Assembly (NCBI RefSeq): GCF_009905605.1
Contig: NZ_JAAAKZ010000002.1
Location: forward strand, 744,001-808,000
Origin: Runella sp. CRIBMP
GTDB taxonomy: Bacteria > Bacteroidota > Bacteroidia > Cytophagales > Spirosomataceae
Length of the DNA: 64,000 nt
Direction: 5' to 3'
Shown: positions 34,717 to 43,111 of the stretch, piece after piece
Layout of the letters: each line of letters opens with the position of its first letter
Numbering within the stretch: the stretch's first letter is position 1
Notes under the pieces: generated by a model
The model's input: the letters and a program-made list of their open reading frames with translations, nothing else
Databases searched by the model: none
Told to the model about the DNA's origin: nothing
Program-made: the position numbers and the translations under genes

Positions 34717-36159
34717 TCAGGGAGCCCTGAAATTCCATTTCGAATTATCGCTGTTGAAATCAAATTCTGCCAGTGTCGGGGTGCTGTCTCCAGAAGAGAC
34801 CAGCGCTAACTTCTTTCCTGAATTGGGAACTTCCTTGGGCATGATTCGGTAGGTACCATCCGTCAACTGATCGATGCGCCATAGCTGTTCGGGCGCGCCC
34901 GTAAATGCTGGTACGGTGATTACTTCGGCATCGGCCGTGGCCGCCAATGCCCGATCGGTGCCTGCCAATACAATTTTATAATAAGGGCCGCCCAGATACC
35001 CGGTTGTATCAGGGGCATCGGTAATCGTCCATTGTTGATGGGGACGGGACATGTAGTCGCCTATTCTTACGTTAATGTTACCTGTTGGCCAGTTTTTCAT
35101 TACATCGGCTAATTGCTGCGCTGGAACGGGTTTTATCGGTTCATTATTGGGCTGGTTAAACCCTCGCGGGGCGTTTGGCATTCTTGTAAAATCAACGGCC
35201 AACTCTAATCCATAGCCTCTGCGTACGGATTCGATTTCATACGTGCCTTCTTTAAACTTTTCTCCCGCCACAGGCCATCCGTCTTTCCAAACCACCGGAA
35301 GTATACCCAATACGCTTCGCCCCCCCTGCGCCAGATCGGCTTCGTAATGGAGGGACATTTTTTCAACTCCCCGCTCCAAAATGATGTGCCCGAAATGCCC
35401 AGGGCCTATTAATCCGCCACGGGTAGCGACCACCATTTTTCCGCCGCCTTCCAACATGCTTCTTCCTACATTATCAAGGTAAGGGCCGGTTATTTTTTTG
35501 GATCGACCCACCACCACATTGTAGGTGGAGTTGGCCCCGTCGCAACAACTGCCGTGCGTAGCCAGCAGGTAGTACCAACCGTCGCGGTAGACTAACGTAC
35601 TGGCTTCACATACGATGGCTACATCAACGGGTTTATTTCCTGCCTTGAGTTTTCCCGTTTTGGGGTCTAATTCTATCAGACGAGTGAATCCAAAATAAGT
35701 ACCGTAGGTTAGCCAAAGGCGTCCGGTTGTGGGATCCAGCATCACGCCGGGGTCAATGGCGTCGTTTTCTTCATAGCCATCCGACGTAGCTACGACAATC
35801 GGTTCAGAATACTTAAAATCAGGCGACTTGGGATCTAATGTCTTGTTCCACATGGTCAGAATCGCTCCTTTGTGGTTGGGTGAACCGCCAGTTGCGCCAT
35901 AGATGACAAGGTAACGATCCCCGATTTTGATGACATCCGGAGCAGCACCGCCACCGGGTCTCACCCCGCCACCGTGCCATGTCCAACCATCGTTGGAAAT
36001 CAATCCGCCACCGCCCGTGCCGAATGTATAATACTTGCCGTCGCATTCGGTGACGGTTGAGGGGTCATGGATAAAAGGTTTTCCGACCTGTGCTGATACG
36101 GTTTGGGTTATCAATAAAGCGAATAAGGTTGTCAGGCCGGGTACGTTGATTCTTTTCAT
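34717..36159 (-). CDS. GH43 family arabinanase-like enzyme with beta-trefoil C-terminus
   Basis: 480 residues. A signal peptide (about 1-23) leads to a five-bladed GH43 domain with the three conserved acids visible: Asp32 (IHDPSTV), Asp136 (AIDPGVM) and Glu185 (VCEASTLV). It is closest in layout to endo-1,5-alpha-L-arabinanases, so it probably cuts arabinan side chains of plant pectin. Residues about 395-480 resemble a ricin-type beta-trefoil, a likely carbohydrate-binding module. It is cotranscribed with the gene at 36201 and both are flanked by imperfect direct repeats. Confidence 0.85.
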   Translation of the reverse strand: MKRINVPGLTTLFALLITQTVSAQVGKPFIHDPSTVTECDGKYYTFGTGGGGLISNDGWTWHGGGVRPGGGAAPDVIKIGDRYLVIYGATGGSPNHKGAILTMWNKTLDPKSPDFKYSEPIVVATSDGYEENDAIDPGVMLDPTTGRLWLTYGTYFGFTRLIELDPKTGKLKAGNKPVDVAIVCEASTLVYRDGWYYLLATHGSCCDGANSTYNVVVGRSKKITGPYLDNVGRSMLEGGGKMVVATRGGLIGPGHFGHIILERGVEKMSLHYEADLAQGGRSVLGILPVVWKDGWPVAGEKFKEGTYEIESVRRGYGLELAVDFTRMPNAPRGFNQPNNEPIKPVPAQQLADVMKNWPTGNINVRIGDYMSRPHQQWTITDAPDTTGYLGGPYYKIVLAGTDRALAATADAEVITVPAFTGAPEQLWRIDQLTDGTYRIMPKEVPNSGKKLALVSSGDSTPTLAEFDFNSDNSKWNFRAP

Positions 36160-36200
36160 GTACTAACTTGTTGTAATTAGCTTAAACAGAATACTTTCTA

Positions 36201-36950
36201 TTATTCGTAACTTATACTGAGGTTTTTTACGGGTGCTCCTTTTTCATCTAAAAAACGAACACAGAAATTAGCCATCCCCGGTCCGTTTATTACCGCCCCT
36301 CTGACGATGTTCTTTCCCTTTTTTAACGTTAACCGTGCAGAAGTACCATTATCGGCAATCATATCCCTGTCACCGGAAAGCAGTAAGGCTTCCTGACCAT
36401 TCAGCCACCACATGCTTCCGGAATTACACCCCGCAGCCATCCTGACGTTTTTGATTTCTTCGGGACAATTGATGACCGTAACAAGCCAGACAAGTATGCC
36501 GTATTTGGGCTTGTTAAGGGCGTAGGTAAAATGGTATAAATTAAAGTTGAACGCCTTGCTGTCCAGCGCATACCATTTCAGTTCTTGGTTTCCCACTTTT
36601 ACCGTTTCGCCATTTTTGGGAACGGTGATGTAATCAGTGGAAAAATTATCTGTCGAAAAGGCGGTTCGGAGGTAATTGTCGGTGAAGATGTTATTTCTGA
36701 CAATATCTTTCTTCACCGGTTCCAGCACCAGCCAACGTTGAATAAAGCCCTTGGCATCTGGTGCTTTTGCGGCGGTAGAAGCAGACGTGAAATGTTTCGA
36801 CAAGGTATGGGTCGTATCGCCTTTGATCGGTATGGGCGGGAGCGGTATTCTTTGTCCCGGGCCCGGACCCTGTGCCAAAGCACCTATTTGTACTCCTGAT
36901 AAAAAGACAAAAATGATAACCGAACACAAGGGCTTGAGTTTGCTGTTCAT
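36201..36950 (-). CDS. Exported protein of unknown function paired with GH43
   Basis: 249 residues with a Sec signal (about 1-27, ending GALAQ). A Pro/Gly-rich linker precedes a 190-residue beta-rich region. The C-terminal part (WLNGQEALLLSGDR, LTLKKGKNIVRGAVING) resembles jelly-roll modules that bind carbohydrates, as in many esterase-associated proteins. No catalytic triad is seen. It starts the two-gene GH43 operon, 41 bp upstream of the arabinanase, suggesting a role in substrate binding. Confidence 0.65.
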   Translation of the reverse strand: MNSKLKPLCSVIIFVFLSGVQIGALAQGPGPGQRIPLPPIPIKGDTTHTLSKHFTSASTAAKAPDAKGFIQRWLVLEPVKKDIVRNNIFTDNYLRTAFSTDNFSTDYITVPKNGETVKVGNQELKWYALDSKAFNFNLYHFTYALNKPKYGILVWLVTVINCPEEIKNVRMAAGCNSGSMWWLNGQEALLLSGDRDMIADNGTSARLTLKKGKNIVRGAVINGPGMANFCVRFLDEKGAPVKNLSISYE

Positions 36951-37080
36951 TGAAGAGTTCTTTCGTAAGGGTTATTACTTCTACAGTAAGTATAATTTAC
37001 GAAAACCTACTCAACAACGGGGCTAAAATGGATCTTGGCTCATCGGCCCATGAATTGGTGACTGCCAAACGCAAACTCAT

Positions 37081-37149
37081 CTAATCTCTCAATGATTCCT
37101 TTGGGTATGAATTGATTGCGGATATTGTGTTTATTTAAGTTATGGCCTG
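37081..37149. repeat. Imperfect 70-bp direct repeat, right copy
   Basis: Matches 34571-34640 in the same orientation. It overlaps the last 10 bp of the hlyD-like gene, so the repeat may include part of that gene's 3' end. Confidence 0.7.
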
Positions 37150-38468
37150 TTGATGAGCCTTTTTACTTCATAAAACATTCGTTCGGCCACGCGCAACTCT
37201 TCGGTGACGATTTCGGCAGAGGCATTTAATCCATTTTTGAAATGAAGCGTTTTGTGCGAAGAGGTCTGTAACCCCTTTGGCAAAGAGATGATGGCCCTGA
37301 AGGTACTGTCGGAGGAGGGGATGCTGGCAATGTGTTGAACTTTTCCTTCCACGATTCCGAATTGCTCATACGGATAGCTTTGAAACTTTACCAATACCCG
37401 CTGTCCGGGCTTGACTTTCCCTGTATTGGTTTGAGGGATATGCGCCTCCCCAAAATAGTTTTTCTGCGAAGCGCCAATGTGAAACAGAATCTCGTCATTT
37501 TTAACGGTCTGGTCTTCCTGCCAAAGTGCCGCAAAAGTCACGAGCCCATCTTTGGGGGCGGTGAGCAAAAAACGGGCTTTCCATGCTCCAATTGCCGCCC
37601 GTAATGTGCTGAGTGCTTGGGCAAATTGTGCTTTTTGGTCGTTGGCCTGTTTGCTGAGTTCAGCCAATTCCTTTTGTTTTTGGGTTTGTGCGGTTCGATT
37701 GCCAGTGAGGCTCATTTCTAGTTGCTTCAGGGGCAATTGTTTAGCCAAGTAATTTCGTTCTTCACGGTTGTATTCTACGGGGGCAATTACCTTCCCCGCA
37801 AAAAGTGTCTGGTGCATTTTAAACTCTTTTTCGGCCAAAGCAAGTTCCTTTTTTTGAATGTCAAGCTGCTCCGTCAATTGCTCACGGTTTTGTTGTAAAT
37901 CAGTCAATTCGGCGTGTAAGAAATTGGTTTTTTGGAGGAGGTAGCCATTGGCAAAAAGCGTAGCGGTCTCGGAAAACTGTTGCATAAATGTTTGATAGTC
38001 GGCCTGTAACTCCCCCAGTTGACGAAAATCTCCGGGGTGGAAAGAGGCAAGGGCTTCAAAACGTTGTGCTTGTACCCATTGGGCCAAGGTTTCCAGTTGT
38101 TTCTCCAGCGTCAATACTTCGCGGTGCGAAGCGGTGCTTTCCAAATAGGCCAACAATTGCCCCCGCTGCACACGCTGATTATCTTTAATCCACACTTTGA
38201 CCAAGCGACCGTTGGTTTTTGCTACCACGGGTTTGGGTACGTCATCGGACGTGAGCCGAAACGGGGCGATGACTAGCTCGGGGTAGTCAATGAACCAACT
38301 TAAACCCATGATTCCCACCAAAATCACGAGAAAAAGAGTATTGCCCCAGCGAACAGCCCACGGGGGAGCGTGGCCAAGCACTTCTTGAATTTCTTCACTG
38401 CGAAGTTCTTCAAACAGAGCAGCACCTTCGGGGCGGTCGGTGAATAAGTGATTTTCTTCCTTTGTCAT
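37140..38468 (-). CDS. HlyD-family periplasmic adaptor of the peptide exporter
   Basis: 442 residues. One N-terminal transmembrane helix (about 44-62) leads to a biotinyl-lipoyl-like half-motif (VVAKTNGRLVKVWIKDNQRV), a long alpha-helical hairpin (about 120-290) and a beta-barrel (LVKFQSYPYEQFGIVEG). This is the membrane-fusion partner of ABC peptide exporters, linking the inner-membrane pump to an outer-membrane channel. It is 14 bp downstream of the PCAT gene and the last gene of the peptide cluster. Confidence 0.92.
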   Translation of the reverse strand: MTKEENHLFTDRPEGAALFEELRSEEIQEVLGHAPPWAVRWGNTLFLVILVGIMGLSWFIDYPELVIAPFRLTSDDVPKPVVAKTNGRLVKVWIKDNQRVQRGQLLAYLESTASHREVLTLEKQLETLAQWVQAQRFEALASFHPGDFRQLGELQADYQTFMQQFSETATLFANGYLLQKTNFLHAELTDLQQNREQLTEQLDIQKKELALAEKEFKMHQTLFAGKVIAPVEYNREERNYLAKQLPLKQLEMSLTGNRTAQTQKQKELAELSKQANDQKAQFAQALSTLRAAIGAWKARFLLTAPKDGLVTFAALWQEDQTVKNDEILFHIGASQKNYFGEAHIPQTNTGKVKPGQRVLVKFQSYPYEQFGIVEGKVQHIASIPSSDSTFRAIISLPKGLQTSSHKTLHFKNGLNASAEIVTEELRVAERMFYEVKRLINRP

Positions 38469-38482
38469 TTCGTTGAAATGGA

Positions 38483-40723
38483 TTACAGCTCTAACTGATT
38501 TTTTACCAACTGATAGTAATCGCCCTGCTGTGATGTCAGGGTCGAATGCGTCCCAATCTCCGTAATTCTGCCTTTGTCAAGTACCACAATCTGGTCGGCA
38601 TTTTTTACGGTGCTCAATCGGTGAGCTACCACGATGACTGTTCTGTTTTTGAAAAATTCATTCAGGTTTTCTACAATCACGGCTTCGTTGTGGGCATCCA
38701 AAGCATTGGTAGCTTCGTCGAAGAAAATGTATTGTGGGTCTTTATAAACGGCTCGGGCAATGAGCAAACGCTGCTTTTGCCCCTGACTGACCCCCATACC
38801 TTCGGCGCCGATTTTGGTATGAAAACCCAGAGGTAATGATTCGATAAAGTCGAGAATATTGGCGACTTGTGCGGCCTGATAGAGTTTTTGACGGTCAATG
38901 ATTTCTGCGCCCACGGCGATGTTTCGGGCAATGGTGTCTGAAAATAAAAAACCATCCTGCATCACCACACCGCATTGTTTGCGCCAGTATTTGTGACTGA
39001 TGTTGTTTAACCCCACGCCGCCGATGAGGATTTTGCCTTGGGTAGGGTCGTAGAAGCGCAGCAATAATTTCAACAGGGTGGTTTTGCCGCTGCCGCTCAT
39101 GCCCACAATGGCGGTGGTTTTACCCTGCGGAATAGTCAGGTGGATGTCGTTCAGCACGGGTTCGTTGCCCGCTCCTCGGTACGTAAATGACAGTGATTGC
39201 ATGAAAAGCGTTTGGGAGGTGGGCAGTTCCACTAAGCCCTGCCCCGTCTCTTCGTCTTCCAGTTCGTAGATTTCATTCAATCGTTCCAAACTGATTTTGG
39301 CATCCTGCCCCGACTGCACCAGACCGATGAGCTGTTGGAGTGGCGCGTTGACTTGCCCGATGATGTACTGCACCGCCAGCATCCCGCCCAGGGTAAGCTG
39401 ACCGTTGATGACCGCCTGGGCCGACAGAAAAGTGATAAAAATGCTTTTGCCTTCGTTGATAAACAACGCTCCCGCCTGCTGCCACTGCGACACGCTCAAG
39501 CCTTTCATGCCGAGTTTGAACGATTGGGTTTGCAACTGTTCCCATTGCCAGCGCATAGGAGTCTCCGCACCCGCCAAACGGATTTCGTGCATTCCCTGAA
39601 TGAGTTGCACCAAGGTGCTGTTACTCTTGGCAGAGATGCTAAAACGCTGATAATCCAATTTTCGACGAAATTTCAAAAACAGCACCACCCAACCTGCATA
39701 CAATAACGCTGACAACATCAAAACCCCAAAAATAGTAAGATTATAAAAGGCCAATACCGCCCCGAACACCAGCAAATTGAACAACGAAAAGAGCGTGTTG
39801 AGGGTCTGACCCGTGAGAAACTGCTCAATGCGGTGATGATCACCAATCCTTTGCATTATATCGCCAAACTGCTTGGTATCGAAGAAAGACAGCGGTAAGC
39901 GCGTGAGTTTGATGAGAAAATCGGAGAGCAGCGAGAGGTTGAGCCGCGTACTGAGGTGCATCAATAGCCACGAACGGATAAACTCTACCGAGGTTCGCCC
40001 CACGGTCAGAGCCAACTGCGCCAATAAGACCAATAAAATAAACGAAGGGTTGCGGGTTTGAATACCCACATCCACCACCGATTGCGTCAAAAAAGGGAAA
40101 ATAAGCTGCAACAAACTCGCCACCAATAGCCCCACGCCCAACTGCTCTACCAAACGTCGGTGCTGATAGAGATAAGTGCCCAAACGACTGGTCCCTAACC
40201 CTTTTTCTTCGCTGGTGCGCCCCTCCAATTCATGCTCTTTTCCCAAGGCAGGCGTTGGTTCCAATAATAACGCCACGCCCATTTTTTGGCCGTTAACAAT
40301 CGTCGTAGCCCATTGTTTTTCAAACTCCTCACGGGTGTAGGTAATTAGGCCACGGGCGGGATCGGCGACTTGAACCTTAATTTCAGACAATTGCTGCTTT
40401 ATTCGTCTATTTAAAAAGGAAAAAGGCTTTACAACAACCCCATAAACCACCACGAAATGATTCTGACTCCAATGAACAATACACGGGAAGGCGTTTTCCT
40501 GATTGAGTTTTTCAAACGGAATTTTAACCGCAACTGTACGAAACCCGATACTCTCGGCGGCTTCTGAAATCCCTAACAGATTGACCCCATCTTTGCCGAT
40601 TTGGGTACGTTCCCGCAATGCCTGCGCCGAGTAGTTCCGCCCATAGTACTTGGCCACCATGCGTAAACAGGTAGGGCCACAGTCCATGGCATCGTGCTGC
40701 TTGTAAAAGGGAAAAGGTTTCAT
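38483..40723 (-). CDS. Peptidase-containing ABC transporter (PCAT, C39)
   Basis: 746 residues. The N-terminal C39 peptidase has its oxyanion Gln9, nucleophile Cys15 (MDCGPTCL), His89 and Asp121 (VADPARG). It cuts GG leaders as the peptide is exported. Six transmembrane helices follow (about 185-470). The ABC domain has Walker A GMSGSGKTTL, signature VSQGQKQR and Walker B YIFFDEATNALD. It and the HlyD gene downstream form the export unit for the three GG-leader precursors upstream. No degradation is seen, so the export apparatus looks functional. Confidence 0.95.
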   Translation of the reverse strand: MKPFPFYKQHDAMDCGPTCLRMVAKYYGRNYSAQALRERTQIGKDGVNLLGISEAAESIGFRTVAVKIPFEKLNQENAFPCIVHWSQNHFVVVYGVVVKPFSFLNRRIKQQLSEIKVQVADPARGLITYTREEFEKQWATTIVNGQKMGVALLLEPTPALGKEHELEGRTSEEKGLGTSRLGTYLYQHRRLVEQLGVGLLVASLLQLIFPFLTQSVVDVGIQTRNPSFILLVLLAQLALTVGRTSVEFIRSWLLMHLSTRLNLSLLSDFLIKLTRLPLSFFDTKQFGDIMQRIGDHHRIEQFLTGQTLNTLFSLFNLLVFGAVLAFYNLTIFGVLMLSALLYAGWVVLFLKFRRKLDYQRFSISAKSNSTLVQLIQGMHEIRLAGAETPMRWQWEQLQTQSFKLGMKGLSVSQWQQAGALFINEGKSIFITFLSAQAVINGQLTLGGMLAVQYIIGQVNAPLQQLIGLVQSGQDAKISLERLNEIYELEDEETGQGLVELPTSQTLFMQSLSFTYRGAGNEPVLNDIHLTIPQGKTTAIVGMSGSGKTTLLKLLLRFYDPTQGKILIGGVGLNNISHKYWRKQCGVVMQDGFLFSDTIARNIAVGAEIIDRQKLYQAAQVANILDFIESLPLGFHTKIGAEGMGVSQGQKQRLLIARAVYKDPQYIFFDEATNALDAHNEAVIVENLNEFFKNRTVIVVAHRLSTVKNADQIVVLDKGRITEIGTHSTLTSQQGDYYQLVKNQLEL

Positions 40724-40931
40724 AAGCCTTTTATAATTTGGTTACCATACGCAGGCAGACGTTTCCGCGCACCAGGCAGGCGGTAGAGGGGGAGAGATTT
40801 CATGGAATTATATGCAAGTTTCCCCCTGAACACGGGTGAGAATGTATCAGGAAGTTGTTCATGCTACCCGACAATAAACGAGAATTTTAAATGAAGTTGT
40901 TTGGCTCTAAATTCTTCAATTAATAAAATTT

Positions 40932-42245
40932 TCAGTTCAATATTTTCTCTATTTCTTTTAGCTGTTGTTCTCCGCATCCGCGAGAGAGAATTTTGCCCGA
41001 TTTATCCAATAGTATAAATGTAGGAAAACACTCTACCTTTAGCTTCTCTACTAATTTCTCTGGGTTCTTTTCGCCATTGTTTTCAAATTTATGAACCCAG
41101 TTCATATCTTTTTCTTCAATAAACTTCTTGACCTTCTCTATATCCTTATCATGCGCTATACTGACCAGTTCTATTCGATCTTTATATTTTTGATAAAACT
41201 CTTTGAGATTCGGGAGACCTGCAATGCAAGGACCGCACCATGTTCCCCAAAAATCAAGTACAGTATATTTGTCAATATCTGGCACTTTTACATTTTCTTT
41301 GAAAACATCATAAAAATCTAAAGGTTTTATAAAATCTCCAGGGTAAATTCCTTCATGGTTATTGTTTACAGAATAAATTGACAAATTCAATGAGTCCCCA
41401 AACATCGAGATGGAGTTTACTTTTAAATAAATATTTTCATCTAAATTAAACTCTCTTCCGATAGTAATTTCAGGGTCTATTTTACGATAAATTGTTTTAA
41501 AATTATTGTTGTCAGCTAATAACAATATAGCATTTTCGTAACTTGCAGCAAAGCCCCAGTTGTGAGGTATTTGAAGTTCATATTGGCTATTTTTATACGT
41601 AAAACTTCCTATTTTATGCTCACAGATAACATACGACAAATACAATAACGTATCTATAGGGTCAGAATGAGAAAATGAAGGATTTATTGGCAAAATCTTA
41701 ACATTTATTTGCTTTTCGTGTATTTTTTTATTCAAAAAATATTCAAATTGAAGAGTTGAAGTCCTACACGAGTCTAAGGAAAATTTGTTATTCAAAATAT
41801 CTACATTATATAACAATAGAGGATCATCAGAAAAATCATAATTGTTGTTGTTATCACAAATTATAACTTTCTGTTTATTTTCATTAATTAAGCCAGACAG
41901 AATATATGTATGACATTTAATAATATAAGGACTTATCTCTAACTTTTTAATATTATATTTTTCAACAAGATTTTTATACTCTATTGAATCGATTTTATTT
42001 TCAAGATAACTTTGGTAAATACCCTGCTTTAAATTGTGAGTAATACGATACACCTTAAATGTTTTTAAAGTATCAGAAATACCTTTCAAAAACGAATAGT
42101 TTGTAATCTCTTTACAACCACGAAACACCTTCTGATTACCAATATCTTTAATTGTTTTCATCTGTATCATCCTACTATCATTCGTTTGGCAGAAGGAATG
42201 AACCTGAAAAAACAGTAAAATAATACAAATTATGTAACCTTTCAT
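40932..42245 (-). CDS. Exported TlpA-like thioredoxin protein (CGPC)
   Basis: 437 residues with a signal peptide (about 1-19). The N-terminal 300 residues have no recognised fold. The C-terminal 120 residues are a TlpA/AhpC-like thioredoxin domain with active site WGTWCGPC (Cys337 and Cys340) and cis-Pro segment ECFPTFILLDK. It probably reduces or rearranges disulfides in the periplasm, fitting the Cys-rich peptides upstream. It is paralogous in position and domain layout to 43112-44524, pointing to segmental duplication of a peptide-TlpA unit. Confidence 0.85.
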   Translation of the reverse strand: MKGYIICIILLFFQVHSFCQTNDSRMIQMKTIKDIGNQKVFRGCKEITNYSFLKGISDTLKTFKVYRITHNLKQGIYQSYLENKIDSIEYKNLVEKYNIKKLEISPYIIKCHTYILSGLINENKQKVIICDNNNNYDFSDDPLLLYNVDILNNKFSLDSCRTSTLQFEYFLNKKIHEKQINVKILPINPSFSHSDPIDTLLYLSYVICEHKIGSFTYKNSQYELQIPHNWGFAASYENAILLLADNNNFKTIYRKIDPEITIGREFNLDENIYLKVNSISMFGDSLNLSIYSVNNNHEGIYPGDFIKPLDFYDVFKENVKVPDIDKYTVLDFWGTWCGPCIAGLPNLKEFYQKYKDRIELVSIAHDKDIEKVKKFIEEKDMNWVHKFENNGEKNPEKLVEKLKVECFPTFILLDKSGKILSRGCGEQQLKEIEKILN

Positions 42246-42269
42246 AGTACTAAAAAATTAGAGTTGAAT

Positions 42270-42315
42270 ACCAAATTTGCAAGTAAATTATTTTTAATCT
42301 ACTTGCAAATTTGGT
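42270..42315 (-). promoter_or_regulatory. 16-bp inverted repeat between peptide gene and TlpA gene
   Basis: ACCAAATTTGCAAGTA and its exact complement are separated by 14 bp. In RNA this is a stable hairpin located between the last peptide gene (stop 42328) and the downstream TlpA start (42245). There is no T-tract, so it is more likely a partial attenuator or mRNA 3'-end protector than a full terminator, which would keep peptide mRNA above enzyme mRNA (inference). Confidence 0.55.
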
Positions 42316-42327
42316 GATGATTAATTC

Positions 42328-42600
42328 TTAAAGTGGAGATTGAGGACAGACACTCCATGAGTCGGATCCACATCTACAACCGCCGTCTCTAAGAGGGATC
42401 CCTCCTCTATCATCATGGTCTTGTGCATAGCATCTTACCCCTTCTGCACATGGGCCACATTTTACAACATTTTTTCCATCTTTACATTTTGCTTCGCAAC
42501 TACCTGCAACTATTCCGCCACTGTCATACCCACCTCTAATTTCTTTCATTTGACTTCTACTAAGCTGTAGATTTGCCAATTGGAGCATTATTTTTTTCAT
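42328..42600 (-). CDS. GG-leader cysteine-rich peptide precursor 3
   Basis: 90 residues. A 24-residue leader (MKKIMLQLANLQLSRSQMKE, then IRGG) ends in the double glycine cut by C39 peptidases. The predicted core is 66 residues and holds eight Cys (SCEAKCKDG, KCGPC, RCYAQ, GCRCG, VCPQ), enough for four disulfides. The start is 24 bp from the stop of precursor 2. It is the most divergent of the three leaders. Biological activity (bacteriocin, signal or other) is unknown. Confidence 0.85.
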   Translation of the reverse strand: MKKIMLQLANLQLSRSQMKEIRGGYDSGGIVAGSCEAKCKDGKNVVKCGPCAEGVRCYAQDHDDRGGIPLRDGGCRCGSDSWSVCPQSPL

Positions 42601-42624
42601 GAGCGATTTTTTATCGTTAGTATA

Positions 42625-42861
42625 TTAGCTAATAGGAGGACAACAGTTGCGTTCTAACTCATTGTTATTAGAGTCATAAGACACACAACAACTATTTTCT
42701 GCGCTACATTTAGAACCTTTTTTGCACTCAATACCCTTATTATCACCACCACCACAATCGTCTGAACAGGAGGCCGCCATACCGCCATAACCTCCTCTAA
42801 TACTCTTCATTTGACTTCTAGACAATACATGCTCAGAAAACCGGATTAATACCTGTTTCAT
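42625..42861 (-). CDS. GG-leader cysteine-rich peptide precursor 2
   Basis: 78 residues. Leader MKQVLIRFSEHVLSRSQMKS then IRGG (24 residues) is nearly identical to that of precursor 1. The 54-residue core has eight Cys, including two CC pairs (NSCCVS, RNCCPP) and Gly/Asp/Ser-rich spacers. Upstream is a scar of the glycosyltransferase 3' end, so this gene is a duplicate of precursor 1 with a diverged core. Likely exported by the PCAT in the same operon. Confidence 0.87.
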   Translation of the reverse strand: MKQVLIRFSEHVLSRSQMKSIRGGYGGMAASCSDDCGGGDNKGIECKKGSKCSAENSCCVSYDSNNNELERNCCPPIS

Positions 42862-42896
42862 CTTTTTAACTTTTTTAGTTAGAAATTTATTTGATT

Positions 42897-43050
42897 TTAC
42901 TTGGCCAAGTCGTAGGTTGGAAAACTGTTTAGAAAATAGTGTAACCGATTTTGGTAAGTGGGGTTGTATAGTACCATTTTTATTTTGATGGATCGGGTTG
43001 TTTCGGTGGTGAAATTTCTTTTTAATTATTTGCCATGAAAGACGATTAGT
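42897..43050 (-). pseudogene. Duplicated 3' end of the glycosyltransferase gene
   Basis: The sequence matches 44824-44980 (the C-terminal codons of the intact glycosyltransferase) at roughly 80% by eye, including the segment TACTTGGCCAAGTCGTAGG at its end. It contains stops in frame. It lies directly upstream of precursor 2, exactly where the intact gene lies relative to precursor 1, which proves a segmental duplication. Confidence 0.8.
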
Positions 43051-43111
43051 GTCCTATTTTTAAAATAACCTTTTTATATCTTATTATAACAAAGTTATCA
43101 TTTTTATGCAG

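Noticed and set aside
34557-34763. 68-residue leftward frame downstream of the arabinanase
   Set aside because: It overlaps the arabinanase 3' end and consists largely of the repeat at 34571-34640; the other copy of the repeat is not open in this frame, so it is unlikely to be a gene.
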